Assembly (NCBI GenBank): GCA_037176885.1
Contig: JAWWNJ010000099.1
Span: 434,001 to 498,000 of the forward strand
Direction of reading: 5' to 3'
Source: Favolaschia claudopus
Lineage: Eukaryota; Basidiomycota; Agaricomycetes; Agaricales; Mycenaceae
Length of the DNA: 64,000 bases
The translations under genes were made by a program, and so were the position numbers. The notes under the pieces were generated by a model that ran no database searches, was not told the DNA's origin, and worked only from the letters and a program-made list of their open reading frames with translations. Shown in pieces: positions 38,101 through 47,869 of the stretch. How positions within the stretch are numbered: position 1 is the first letter of the stretch; each line of letters starts with the position of its first letter.

Positions 38101-41100
38101 CGCATTCAGAGCGATTTGAAGTCAAATCGGATGGCGAGAACGTCGTTATTTCCGATCGACTGGTTGCTGCATGCTTTACCTTGGCAAGAGAGACCCTTTT
38201 GAACCAAGAATTCGACTTCATTCACTGGTATAAGAATCAGATTGCGGGCCTCGAGTCTGAAACGGAGTCGTACGATTTATTCTCTGCCTCAGTCGGCACT
38301 GAATCGGACTTGGTATTCACGGAGATTGAACTCGACTCAACTAGCGAAGAGCTCGGTTCAATGCCTCCGCTCCAAGCTGTTAGCCACTCTGAAGACTCTG
38401 ATTCAGAGATGGATGACTTACCCAGTTTGAAGACAGTCAGCGACTCTTCGGACGAAGAGTCTGATGATTCAGACGACGACGATTCGTCGAATGGGAGCTT
38501 GCCAGACTTGGAAGACTTTAGCCAACTCCCGAGCGAGGACTCGGATGACGACGAACCCATGCCGATTCTGGTCACCGACTCCGGGGATAGCTATGAAGAT
38601 CGTCTTGAACGTTGGGCTCGTGCAATAGAATTCTATGGAATACCACATACCCGTGAATTATCCCCTCGAGCGCGACAGCTCGGGGATGTTGTTGTTAACA
38701 CTGTTTCTGCGCTGTTAGAATTCTTTCAGCCTTATCCAGGCGATGAACTGACTCCCTGGTCTGATGACAGGAGAGAATCGGTTCGTTTTCGAGTTCTACG
38801 GACTACAGCAGAGACATTTGTCATCGAGGATTCATACTCGGACGTTGTCGTGCCCTTACCGGTTGATCACATTCGTCATCCTTCGTTCCATCTTGTCGAA
38901 TGGTATGCGCGACAACGCGCACGGTTTCTTGGCTTGGAATACCAACAAATCTTACCGATTCACGCGTTTCCCATTGAGGACTTGCTAGCCGACGCTATTC
39001 AGCAATATTTTCGAGACGTAAGTCGAGAAATACCTGTATTTCAACATGTCACAATTGCACGAGTGCCTCAGGAGCCCGATGAATATGACTTACCTGAATG
39101 GTATGTCGTTTCGATTCCGCTAGGAGATCAAGAGCTTGCGGTGCAGATATCAGAGGATATGCTGCTGAACCCGCGGCTCGACTTGGTCGGATGGGTGCTG
39201 AAGAAGCACATTCAGCATCTACGCCATGAGAACGACTCGAAACGAGGTTGGAAAGCGACTCACCGCTTTAATTACCTGGGTTTCTTATTTGACGAACCTG
39301 ACATTGCCGTGGAGGGCGAGTTTGTTTTGAACTGCCATGGAGTTCAGATTCCAGCGGATAGCGTCAAGGGAATTGCACGCACCGCTTCCACGCCGAAAAT
39401 TACCAACAGAGTTGTAGCGCGACCTCTGGTTATTGTTGTTCGAGTGAACGGCGAGCCGGTTCGCGCTCTTGTTGATTCAGGATCCCTTGGGGATTTAATC
39501 TCGACAACTCTTGTGGATCAGCTCAAGATCAAGCGCAAAGAATTGGATGATCCCATTACCTTGCAGCTTGCAGTTCAAGGATCGCGATCGAAAATCAATC
39601 ACTCTGTGAAACTGAAGTTCAGCTATCAGGACATCACAGAGGAACGGAGTTTTTTCGTTGCAAACCTTAGCGGATACGACATGATATTGGGGACGGCTTG
39701 GTTGTTTCAACACAAGGTGAGCATAGGGTTTAATCCGGCTCGCGTTTGCATCGGAAGCGCTAATTCGTTGCCTCTTGAAGGGATCGCTACCGCTCGCGTT
39801 TTTTCGGGCGCGGTTGAACTAAATGAGATGAATCTACAAGCGGCGCGCGATGAGCTTATGGAATATGCTAAACCTATATGTAAATCAGCCGAAGAGACGG
39901 GCTTACCTCGTCTTCGGGCCATAAATCATACAATTCCACTCATTGACGAGAATAAGGTTCTTCCTTGGAGACCTTCTCGCTGTCCCGAAGCGTTAAGAGG
40001 TTTATGGGACGAGAAACGTCGAATCTACCTGAAGAACGGCCGTTGGAAAATCACCAGCGCAAGTAATACGGCACCGATGTTGTTGATTCCAAAAGTCAAG
40101 AGTGACTCGTTGAAACTGCGAGTCGTTGTTGACTTGCGCGCGCGCAATGCAAATACAAAGAAAATGACCTCACCTTTGCCTGACATGGAAGGCATTTTGC
40201 GGCGCGCCTCGCGTTGTAAATTTCGCTTCTTGATCGACGGGCAAGACGCCTATGAACAGATTAGAATTGAACCTGATCATGTTGCGCGTTCTGCGATGAG
40301 TACTCCAGACGGCAACATGGTTAGTCTTGTTCTTCAACAAGGAGACTGCAACGCACCTGCGACTTATCAGACGCTCATGAATTACCTATTCGGCGACTAT
40401 ATCGGCCGATTCATGGACGTCTATTTGGATGATATTATTATCTATTCAAATACACTCAAGGAGCATGTCGAACATGTAAAGAAAGTAATTGACATACTCA
40501 AGCGCGAGGAGTTATACCTCAGCGCGCACAAGTTGCAGCTCTTGAGGTCCGAATTGAGTATATTGAGTCGGGTTGTTGATGACGAGGGCATCCGGATGGA
40601 TCCCCACAAAGTCGACACCGTGTTGAACTGGAAGCCACCGACGAATCGCGATTTGCTTCGTGGATTCCTCGGATCGTGCGGATACCTAGCGGATGACGTG
40701 CCGTCAGTACGGATTCCTATGGGTGTATTGCATAGTTTGACGAGCGACTCTGTTCCCTTTCGATGGGGATACACTCAACAGCGAGCGTTCGAAGATATCA
40801 AGCGTGATATATCGGGTGCTCGCGATCATCATCGCAAGGCATTAAATTATCAAAACGGCGCACCTCCAATCTGGCTCGTAACCGACGGTTGCGGTAGTGG
40901 GATAGCGGGTGTCGTATGCCAAGGCGAGGATTGGAAGAATGCGAATGTTGCGGCATTCTTTTCTGCGAAGCTGAATTCAGCTCAGCAGAACTACCCGGTT
41001 CACGAGATTGAGATGCTCGCCGGTGTAGAGGCGATGCTCAGGCATCGAGACATCCTACAGGGATGTAAGTTCACCTGGGTAACTGATCATAAGGGATTAA

Positions 41101-44100
41101 TTCACCTTTTGAATCAAAAGAACTTGTCGGGACGACAAGCACGCTGGATTGAAAAGATTTCCAGCTTTGACTTCGAGGTAAAATACGTACCTGGAACAGA
41201 AAATGTTCTAGCTGATGCTCTATCTCGAATATACTCCAACGAGGCCCCTGGGACCGTCCGAGCGCGGTCGGAATACACCTATCATGATGTTATTGACAAC
41301 AGTGAACTGGAAATTGAATCGATTTCCATGCCTGTGCTTGCCGGGTTGGAAGCTATGGCCATGTCTACTGATAGGGTGACGCGCTCGATGACCCGTGCCG
41401 CGAAGGAGGCCGACTCGAAGTCAAGCCCAGCGACCGACGCGAAGTCGAAGTCGTTTGGGACCGACGCGAAGTCTGATCCCTCCGGTACGCTCCCAAAGGA
41501 GGGCGGGAGTACAAGAGCAAAATCCAATTTAAAATCCAAGAAGAACGCGATGTTCTCGGCGTTAGACACCAAGCAAACCGCAGAGTCGTCGCGAGATGGT
41601 GAAGAAAAAGAGCAAGTCGCCGTTGACAGCTCGGACCGTCCTACCGTGACAGCTGATCGCCGCGGCAATGCCGGCAAACGCAACTCTGCCAGCGACTCTC
41701 ATGTTGCTGAGTCTTCGTCTCGTCTACCGGACGAGTCTGTTTCAGGCTTCGAGCTTGAAAGTGAATTGGAAACTTTGGATGACTCTCTTCTGGCTGTTGT
41801 CAATTCTGGTTGGCAAGGACTGGATCTTTCGGCGCTCATTGCTGGAAACTACGGCGACGATTCTTTCTTCAAGAAAATCTTGGAATCTCCTGCGGACTTT
41901 CGGAACTTCGAGATTGAAAAGGGACTTATTTATCTCAAAGACTCAGACCACCGAGTTCTCTGTGTCCCTAAGCTGACTTATCAAAACCACAATGTTCGCG
42001 AGATTGTCGTTTCGGAAGCACACTCCTTACTTGCTCATCTTGGAGTGAAGAAAACTCTGGACTATTTGCGCGATCACTTCTGGTGGAAAGACATGGTTGA
42101 AGATGTGCGCAGTTTTTGCGAATCTTGTCAGACATGCCGACGAAGCAAACCAAGCAATCAAAAACCTTACGGCCTTCTTCACTCGTTGAACCCGCCAACA
42201 GAACCATGGGAGTCTATCGGCGTGGATTTTGTAGGTCCATTACCTGAGTCAAAGAACCGGGACGGTGTTTTTAATTCAATTGCTGTCGTGATTTGTCTTT
42301 TGACAGGTATGGTTCATTTGATTCCTTCTCGAATCAATTACACAGCTCGTCAAATGGCCGAACTTATGTTCGAGCACATTTACAGGCTGCACGGGCTGCC
42401 GAAATTAATCGTGAGTGACCGCGACTCGTTATTTACGAGCGTGTTCTGGAAACGGCTTCATGAGCTGATTGGAGTTAAACTCCATATGTCGAGTGCTTAC
42501 CATCCGGAGTCGGATGGAGGCACGGAGCGAGCGAATCGAACTGTGACGCAAATGCTGCGTCAGTGTATCAATCCCAAGCAGAAGGATTGGGTTAACAAAC
42601 TCCCGGCTGTGGAGTTTGCCATGAATTCGGCTCGTTCGGATACGACGGGATATTCCCCGTTTTTCCTGAATACAGGCAGAATGCCCCGCTCCTTGCTATG
42701 GAACGCAGATCGTTCCCAGGAGTACCGTGGAGTTGCTAATTTTGCGCTCCAACGGCGGCTTGCGATCATGGCTGCCCATGATAGCATGATTGCCGCCCGA
42801 GTCAAACAAACTCGAGCTGCTAATCGCAAGCGCCAGCCCGCACCTTTTGAAGAGGGAGATTTGGTCTATCTCTCTTCAAAGAATCTCACATTCGCGAAAG
42901 GCCTCGCTCGCAAATTAATTCCTAAGTTCATCGGCCCGTATGCGATTGCTCGTGACTTTGGAAATAATTCCTTTCAGTTAGACTTACCTGCTGATATGAA
43001 GCGGCGTGGTATTCATGACGTATTTCATGCCTCTCTTCTGAGGATCCACGTCCCGAATGATGACCGTCGTTTCCCTGGACGGCTTGAGTGCCAACTTGGG
43101 ATTTCTCTCGACGACGAAACCAACGAGTGGGCTGTTGAAAAAATTGTCAACCACTATGGACGTCGTTCTAAGGCTTTATTTGAAGTCCTCTGGAAATCGG
43201 GTGATAAGAGCTGGATGCCTTATCATCAGGCCAAGAAATTACAGGCCTTAAGCGATTATTTGGAGGCTGTGGGCTCCACCGAGATCAAAGATTTGCCATA
43301 CGGCACGGGCAAACCTGACCGCGAAGAGCAGCTCTATGCTGGTTCAGTTATGACGTATTGGTGGGCATTAAAAGAAGACGAGCGCATCGGGGAATTCATA
43401 CCCAAAGCTACGTCTCCCACCATGGCTAACATCTTCGAACCCGGCTTTATTCTTCCCGAGCTCTCTCCCGAACTCGCGGCCTGGAACCGCGAACACTATG
43501 CTTTCTATCGTGCCAATTGGGCTCACGGCATCGTCGAATTCAATGGCAATCCTCCCTACGTTGTCTCTGCTCCCCAGCTCCGGGACTATGCCGACTACAA
43601 CGTCTCCCTTTGCACCGGCGAAGGTGCCACCATTCCGCAGTATGTTCCTGTTGGCTACAACAAGTTCGCCAAGGACATGACTGGCCATGATAACTCCGGC
43701 TTCGGTTGGGCCTACATCGAAGACGGAATCCTCATTTTTGAGGACACACTTACTCCCGCGACTCCCGAGTCCTTCCTCGTCCTCGACCACCAAATCACCG
43801 ACCGCTACGTCGGCCCCTCGGACGTCATTGTCACGGGCCAGTGGTACGAGAATGCCGAGCGCCTCGTTCGTCTCGACCAACTTCGTGAGACAAAGTATTA
43901 TCATCAGCGCCAGGCCAAGAAGAACAAGCGTCCTTCTGGCCCCGACCTCGCCTCCGCCTCCGCGAAGGCCGCCCTCGCGAAGAAGCAAAAGGCCTTGCGT
44001 GATGCCGTGGCGGCTAGGCAGGGAAGAACCGGTGGTGATGTAGCTCCGCCGCCGGCTGATGGTCCTGTTGCAAGCGGCTCGGGCACTCAGATGGAGGACG

Positions 44101-44114
44101 TGGAGACTGTTTGA
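35157..44114 (+). CDS. gag-pol: Gag-Pol polyprotein of the chromovirus (about 2985 aa)
   Basis: The frame is open from 34998; ATG 35157 (MSFGSIEAGELD) is the likely start. Domains in order: a Ser/Glu-rich N-terminus; capsid-like Gag (36649-37130, RYNGEPDANAIQRFAREAKA); CCHC knuckle CFICEEPNHIARNC (37406-37447); a spacer with four related modules (37777-39215); protease with VDSGS (39470); RT with DLRARN and catalytic YLDDIIIYS (40423); RNase H (VTDGCGSG to LADALSR, 40875-41226). Integrase has H2C2 (HLGVKKT...CQTCRR), GVDFVGPLPES, IVSDRDSLF and a YHPESDGGTERAN core. A GPY/F region and a chromodomain follow (EWAVEKIVNHYG...SWMPYHQ, 43126-43240), which in chromoviruses steers insertion to marked chromatin. 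Then comes an unusual tail of about 275 residues with an Ala/Lys-rich end. No frame break in 9 kb. Confidence 0.95.
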   Translation: MSFGSIEAGELDVDSTAVAVRPSAAAAARPSFAPASGTVTPVARPPSAAGEISSELPSLLDSNVDFAVRGEMPVPRGGVDDGGWTPVTRKSSRSHRSDSVGSKNSNIISEHTATKSGTESTLAQATNDMSKEELLLLANRYAALASQLRGQAEQDQEIKMVVKEDVPRVLAEGQAHLHSDKQSEMAAPTEVRQDIAPPTESRHRVTVEEIEDEDAPIIHPGPSRDKGKGPDVRNWGDISSLQNFSEEDLRKQRDALASYAEANRIIKQEEFTPHLEFSEEISRRPSSPPVKPGRRAKSPKSGHYLDKFPGYPLVKPAETPREIKIVEPTKIQEIPVVSDRDASNDRESKKSGPSIEEMIAQLSKKIDELQEKQQTESASERKLPKSLRKSETPRASKAPGNPLPQDRESLSHPARTAAENFFDRALRDTPSDKPKSKPPPSEPSDDSSSSSDESSSSSDSDGHGHHRRRSPSPRLSSKRKRGHVRKEKMLLKPIPPSRYNGEPDANAIQRFAREAKAYVEMGRVPEDRQVFFISYYLDKKALDFYNQVVVPDEETWLLKRFFVELFEFCFPVDYRNSQRRRLNHCFQGTKEVAAHLAEWSEIFNTIGMEDTQEKNVKLFNSFKFAIQTEIYRKGLDPELATWDEIVKAAEKAEILLKIEAKNQNRDAGNSSTRNNQQQSKSNSHRSHNSNQPSRGGFRGRGRGRGGRFNSSRPRDEVMRTSSVHISAKNDKSEPKQMSAQKRNELLAKGLCFICEEPNHIARNCPKAQSMSSKKKGQPPGFNAHSAYIPTASSSRNALYESTEVLDTMALHFDLDEVAEGGEPLQTFEDISDDFEHVSDMSSIFEPEHTNDNAPTHRIGDLHALQMVMKLQEAQPYPGDLINRTPDECYDEVRFNVYRTSENEYLVTDNECDVEVVIEDYLLRDSGFMPGFWYAQLRSVMRGFDPDNVVNEERYLQPLGDAQVSMVQTMLDDHEWIEASDPTHSERFEVKSDGENVVISDRLVAACFTLARETLLNQEFDFIHWYKNQIAGLESETESYDLFSASVGTESDLVFTEIELDSTSEELGSMPPLQAVSHSEDSDSEMDDLPSLKTVSDSSDEESDDSDDDDSSNGSLPDLEDFSQLPSEDSDDDEPMPILVTDSGDSYEDRLERWARAIEFYGIPHTRELSPRARQLGDVVVNTVSALLEFFQPYPGDELTPWSDDRRESVRFRVLRTTAETFVIEDSYSDVVVPLPVDHIRHPSFHLVEWYARQRARFLGLEYQQILPIHAFPIEDLLADAIQQYFRDVSREIPVFQHVTIARVPQEPDEYDLPEWYVVSIPLGDQELAVQISEDMLLNPRLDLVGWVLKKHIQHLRHENDSKRGWKATHRFNYLGFLFDEPDIAVEGEFVLNCHGVQIPADSVKGIARTASTPKITNRVVARPLVIVVRVNGEPVRALVDSGSLGDLISTTLVDQLKIKRKELDDPITLQLAVQGSRSKINHSVKLKFSYQDITEERSFFVANLSGYDMILGTAWLFQHKVSIGFNPARVCIGSANSLPLEGIATARVFSGAVELNEMNLQAARDELMEYAKPICKSAEETGLPRLRAINHTIPLIDENKVLPWRPSRCPEALRGLWDEKRRIYLKNGRWKITSASNTAPMLLIPKVKSDSLKLRVVVDLRARNANTKKMTSPLPDMEGILRRASRCKFRFLIDGQDAYEQIRIEPDHVARSAMSTPDGNMVSLVLQQGDCNAPATYQTLMNYLFGDYIGRFMDVYLDDIIIYSNTLKEHVEHVKKVIDILKREELYLSAHKLQLLRSELSILSRVVDDEGIRMDPHKVDTVLNWKPPTNRDLLRGFLGSCGYLADDVPSVRIPMGVLHSLTSDSVPFRWGYTQQRAFEDIKRDISGARDHHRKALNYQNGAPPIWLVTDGCGSGIAGVVCQGEDWKNANVAAFFSAKLNSAQQNYPVHEIEMLAGVEAMLRHRDILQGCKFTWVTDHKGLIHLLNQKNLSGRQARWIEKISSFDFEVKYVPGTENVLADALSRIYSNEAPGTVRARSEYTYHDVIDNSELEIESISMPVLAGLEAMAMSTDRVTRSMTRAAKEADSKSSPATDAKSKSFGTDAKSDPSGTLPKEGGSTRAKSNLKSKKNAMFSALDTKQTAESSRDGEEKEQVAVDSSDRPTVTADRRGNAGKRNSASDSHVAESSSRLPDESVSGFELESELETLDDSLLAVVNSGWQGLDLSALIAGNYGDDSFFKKILESPADFRNFEIEKGLIYLKDSDHRVLCVPKLTYQNHNVREIVVSEAHSLLAHLGVKKTLDYLRDHFWWKDMVEDVRSFCESCQTCRRSKPSNQKPYGLLHSLNPPTEPWESIGVDFVGPLPESKNRDGVFNSIAVVICLLTGMVHLIPSRINYTARQMAELMFEHIYRLHGLPKLIVSDRDSLFTSVFWKRLHELIGVKLHMSSAYHPESDGGTERANRTVTQMLRQCINPKQKDWVNKLPAVEFAMNSARSDTTGYSPFFLNTGRMPRSLLWNADRSQEYRGVANFALQRRLAIMAAHDSMIAARVKQTRAANRKRQPAPFEEGDLVYLSSKNLTFAKGLARKLIPKFIGPYAIARDFGNNSFQLDLPADMKRRGIHDVFHASLLRIHVPNDDRRFPGRLECQLGISLDDETNEWAVEKIVNHYGRRSKALFEVLWKSGDKSWMPYHQAKKLQALSDYLEAVGSTEIKDLPYGTGKPDREEQLYAGSVMTYWWALKEDERIGEFIPKATSPTMANIFEPGFILPELSPELAAWNREHYAFYRANWAHGIVEFNGNPPYVVSAPQLRDYADYNVSLCTGEGATIPQYVPVGYNKFAKDMTGHDNSGFGWAYIEDGILIFEDTLTPATPESFLVLDHQITDRYVGPSDVIVTGQWYENAERLVRLDQLRETKYYHQRQAKKNKRPSGPDLASASAKAALAKKQKALRDAVAARQGRTGGDVAPPPADGPVASGSGTQMEDVETV

Positions 44115-44163
44115 ATGGATGGGTCGAATTTAGCTCGCCATAGCTGGCGACCTGGAGGGCGGA

Positions 44164-44460
44164 TGTAGCGTACGCTCTTTTTACTTTATCTTATCTTCTC
44201 TTTATCTTCTTATCATCACACTCCTTCTGTCCCCGATATCTTACCGATCCGACTCTCGATGCCGCGCATCTCTTGTCGTACCAACGATCATTCCGTTTAT
44301 TCCCATTTGCTACTTACTATATATACTGGCTCTGTACGTAGATAGTTCTTTGGTCAAATCTACCGTTACGCCACTTACCTCGCTGGTCCCGACCACCCCA
44401 GCAACTCTTTTCTTGTGCCGAAACTAGTTGTCGACTACCCGCCGACTTCTCTTCGTCACA
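44164..44460 (+). repeat. 3' LTR of the chromovirus, 297 bp
   Basis: Matches the 5' LTR throughout by eye. Preceded by the purine tract GGAGGGCGGA and followed by CATTT. Confidence 0.95.
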
Positions 44461-44825
44461 CATTTCGACAACATTTCGATGCTGCAAATTATTGTTCTAT
44501 GAATGCATGAACACGGCGGGCGGAGGGCGGCAGTGCGGGTGGTTGATAACGATTGTTTCCATCAAGTTTCCATCAACTGATTGACAAATTATTTTTCTTT
44601 TAAAAAGTGAACTGAACGAACTGAACTAAGAATTGAGCACCCCTAATCGTGCTTCCACAGGCAGTGTATTTGCCGTGTCAATAAATCTGTGCCCTTGTTG
44701 CCCCCAGACGGCGATGGCAAGGGCAGATTAGAGGCGGTTTGATGAAAATTTCCTTTTTTGGGGGTGACATCAGATTTTGCCGCCACTGTATACGGTCCTT
44801 CTACATTTCGGAATTACAAAAGCTA

Positions 44826-44991
44826 CAGTCGAAGCTGTCATAACCCATAGCTCCCATAACCCATAATCTCCCTTAACCCATACATTTTTGGGGGTTTTTG
44901 ACCGGTTTTTGGCTGGGATAACCCATAAATCTGTCATATCCCATAGCTTTTTGGTTCTACCGAGGGCTATGGGTTATGACAGCGTCGACTG
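44826..44991. mobile_element. Tc1/pogo-type MITE, 166 bp
   Basis: The ends CAGTCGAAGCTGTCATAACC and the complement of GGTTATGACAGCGTCGACTG pair over about 26 bp with one mismatch. TA flanks lie at 44824-44825 and 44992-44993. The interior is rich in TAACCCATA words. No coding. Confidence 0.9.
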
Positions 44992-44999
44992 TATAAAAA

Positions 45000-45176
45000 A
45001 AAACGGACCTTTTCAGTCGTTAGCGGATGCCTGCTCGGTCGAGCTCCTCCAAAATAGTTGCAGGATATGTTCTGTGACCAGGATATTGCTTGGCAGCCCA
45101 TGCAGCCTGCGTCCCAGTGAGTTTGTGGTTCAAATATCCGTCTCCGAAGCGGTGACAGCGATTAACAAAGCATCAC
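45000..45176 (-). other. Possible C-terminal coding remnant, unassigned
   Basis: One minus frame reads RCHRFGDGYLNHKLTGTQAA, then AAKQYPGHRTYPATILEELD and a stop near 45031. It looks protein-like, but I cannot assign a family. No start or upstream part is present. Confidence 0.25.
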
Positions 45177-45757
45177 CGATATGTTAGCGCAGCTCCAATC
45201 AGCCCATATTGGATGCTTACCGTCGCATGCACAGCAAAGGAGCACCCTCCAGCGACTCCATTGTATTTTTTCCAAGTTGATCCTCCAGTGTCCTTTCGTT
45301 TTCAGATCTACTTTCTTTTTATGCTTCTGTGAACAGATTATTTGCCAACATAACCATAGAATCTTACAGCTAGTGCTGCCGGAAGCTGGAGTTAGCTCCG
45401 AGCTGAGTTCAGCTCCAACTCGGCACGTTACCATAAACGGCACCTCGAGGTGATGCCAGCTCGCCTCGCCTCGGCCCCCAAAACAGGCACTGTGACACTC
45501 TTGACAGCGTCACTGAGTGACTGGCGCGTCAAGCACAATCCTCGTCCTCCCGCTCACCGGTTAGCGCGTTCCTGCCGCGAACCAATCCTCCTATGATTCA
45601 CCTCAACCTCGCTTGGCGTCGACGTCACCGCCTGGCTGCTACGGAGAATGCGAAACGCCCCACACAGAGCTGGAAATATGACGCAAAGGTGGCGCGTCGG
45701 GATAGTGCGTTGGCGCACTCAGGGTCCAAGGTACGCGCAATAGATACCTCCGAAATG

Positions 45758-45768
45758 TTATATATATT
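45758..45768 (+). promoter_or_regulatory. TATA box of the hAT transposase gene
   Basis: TTATATATATT about 45 bp before the likely start codon at 45813, the best promoter-like string in the element. Confidence 0.5.
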
Positions 45769-45812
45769 GCCCCAATTATACTCCATTCCAACCCTCCCTC
45801 TTGTGAACTCCC

Positions 45813-47869
45813 ATGGCCTCGCCGTCCTGCCAATGCGGCAACCCGCAGGCATGCACTTGCTACATCCAACCCCCGCGTCAAAACAATTTCACAACGCATT
45901 CCTACCCCACGCCCAACGTCTTTGACTCCTGGCCTGGCTCTCAGGTTCATGCCGTGCCTCTCCCGCCTCAAGCTTTCATCCCCGGATCGCCGTATCCTCC
46001 ACCACCTCCCGTCACTTTCGGCCAGACTTACGGCTTTCAAAATACATACCCCGCCTTATTTAACACCGTGATTCCTCCCCCTTCCTCTGCGGCAACCCAT
46101 GCACCATTTGTCGACGCGACTAACACGATTAATGCCGGCCTCGCTCCGCCACAGCGCAAGAAGAAACGTAAAGCGAATCCCAACGCTAACTCGGCAGCTA
46201 CATCGCGTACCCGTCGCCGCATCGACCCCAACTCCACCTCCGAACCGGCTGTGTTCGGGGTCGGTCCGTCTGACCCAAATGTTGCAGCGGCAGCAGCTGC
46301 CTCTGAATCAGTTTCCCATCCTTCAATCCCTCACCCCAACTTCGGCTCTTTGGTCAATCAATCTTCGGCATCCGGAGACGATGCAACAGATGTTTGGTAT
46401 TTTGTTCGAGGCGTTCACGGCGCTTCTGCGCCAACCGTCGCACCAGAACCAACGGAAATGAAGGAAGATCGACCGGATAAAAAGGTGTTTTCCCATTTGT
46501 CGTGCCGCCTCTGTCCGTGAGTGTTCAAGTGTGTTCTGTTTTTGTTTTCGCTATCTGAACCCTTCCATCGTTAGATTTCCGAAATGGAAGGCATGGAAGA
46601 ATGGTCCTGGACAAACCAAGACCATCCGAAATCATCTTGAGGGAGAACATGGCAAAGTTTGGAAGGATATGGTCATCCTGAAGGGGCTCAAGAATTGGGA
46701 TATTCTCGCAAAGGCGCCGAAGACTCCGGGAGAGCGAGAGGAATTTTCTATTCCCGGATTCTACGAACAATTGGTTAAGTGGATCGCTGTTGATGATCAG
46801 GTTGGTGCTATCTCATCATTGTTTCTTGCGATTCTAATATATTTGTTTAGTCTCTGGACGTGGTGGACTGTCCCGAGCTCAATGGGCACCTTGTACTTAA
46901 AACTCGGCTCGTTGCTTTTCGTCGATTGGACGGGAGACACACCGGTCAAAATATCGCCAAAATCTTTGTACAAGTTTTGAAGGAGATTGGTTGTTTGCAC
47001 AAAGTAAGTCACATAGAGTTGTGAATTGAACGGCTTGCTGATGATAACTCAGCTCGGAATGATTACATGCGACAATGCTAGCAACAATAACACATGCATG
47101 GTGTATATTGCGCAAGAGCTCGCCGTGCTCGGAATTCCTTTCGATGCGGAAGGGAACAGAATTCGGTGAGTTTTAATGATTTATTCCCGAGTCTGAGGGC
47201 TAACCGTGTTCAGCTGTTTTCCGCATGTCGTCAATATTGCTGTCAAAGCCGCTCTCGCAACACTTCCCGAATTACCTGCTCCTCAAGATGGTGTCGATTC
47301 GGACAACTACGGCACGCCGATTCCCGAGGCACTGAAGCAGGATGTCGGGTATTGGGAGGCGCTAAGAAAAAATCCAGTCAAACAAACTCGTACACTCGTT
47401 ACATCGTGCCTTGAATTTGACTTGGAATTTCGTTTAGGCTCGGACCCAGAGTATGAGGACCTTGACTTGCTCCGCTACTGGGAGGTGAGTTTAAGTATGT
47501 TCTTATACAATGTTGGTCTGAAAAATGTTGCAGGCTCGTCAATATCGGTTCCGTTACCTATTTCGCGTGGCGCTTGATGTATTGCCTGTTCAGGCTTCTG
47601 CGGTACCATGCGAGCGTGTTTTCTCTTCCAGCAAGGACACAGATGCCTCCCTACGCAACAGTCTCTCCCCCGAGATGATGGAAATGCTCCAGATTCTCAA
47701 ATTTATTTATCGACAGGATCGCATCAAATTTTGCGAGGACTTCGTCGTAACTGAGGAAGATCTGTCTGTTGTTGATATTGACCCTGATGTAGCAGAAAGG
47801 TTGATTGCGTCAGGGCGTACTCAAGAGCTTGAGGATCTTATAGAATCTTCCTGGGCTTCGCCCGTTTGA
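45813..47869 (+). CDS. hAT transposase, six exons, internally shortened (600 aa)
   Basis: Exons 45813-46516, 46575-46800, 46851-47003, 47053-47165, 47214-47484 and 47534-47869 have clean GT-AG introns of 48-58 bp and join to 600 codons in frame. The N-terminus is Pro/Ser-rich with a Lys/Arg patch. A BED-type zinc finger is split by intron 1 (CRLCP, then H...H in IRNHLEGEHGKVW). The RNase H-like core shows ITCDNASNNNTCM and RCFPHVVNIAVKA. The C-terminus is the hAT dimerisation region (PVQASAVPCERVFSSSKDTD, then LQILKFIYRQDR). Between TRTLVTSCLEF and EYEDLDLLRYWE the long insertion region usual in this family is missing, so catalysis is doubtful. It could still bind element ends or dimerise. 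Confidence 0.85.

Larger units (their letters stand above)
34649..44460 (+). mobile_element. Intact Ty3/gypsy chromovirus, 9812 bp
   Basis: Direct LTRs of 297 bp (34649-34945 and 44164-44460) show no difference by eye, start TG and end CA. The target duplication CATTT lies at 34644-34648 and 44461-44465. One long frame covers Gag to integrase and a chromodomain. The polypurine tract GGAGGGCGGA ends at 44163. Everything visible suggests a recent and possibly active insertion. Confidence 0.95.
34449..44644. mobile_element. Second inverted-repeat element nested in the MITE
   Basis: AGGGGTGCTCAATTCTTAGT at 34449 is inverted at the right end (ACTAAGAATTGAGCACCCCT, ending 44644). The arms run about 73 bp to near CAATCAGTTGATG (34521). 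AAT flanks both sides (34446-34448 and 44645-44647). Own sequence is about 200 bp on the left and 185 bp on the right, without coding. The superfamily is undetermined; the start resembles hAT ends, but no 8-bp duplication is seen. Confidence 0.75.
34220..44788. mobile_element. Outer Tc1/mariner-type MITE, split by nested insertions
   Basis: CAGTGGCGGCAAAATCTGAT begins at 34220 and its complement ends at 44788. The arms agree for about 42 bp, including a CCCCCAAAAAAGG stretch. TA flanks lie at 34218-34219 and 44789-44790. The element's own sequence is only about 34220-34445 and 44648-44788 (roughly 370 bp), without coding. A related end lies at 5662-5710. Confidence 0.9.

Noticed and set aside
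43368..43988. 206-codon minus-strand ORF opposite the polyprotein tail
   Set aside because: Antisense shadow; the sense frame is continuous with pol and reads like ordered protein.
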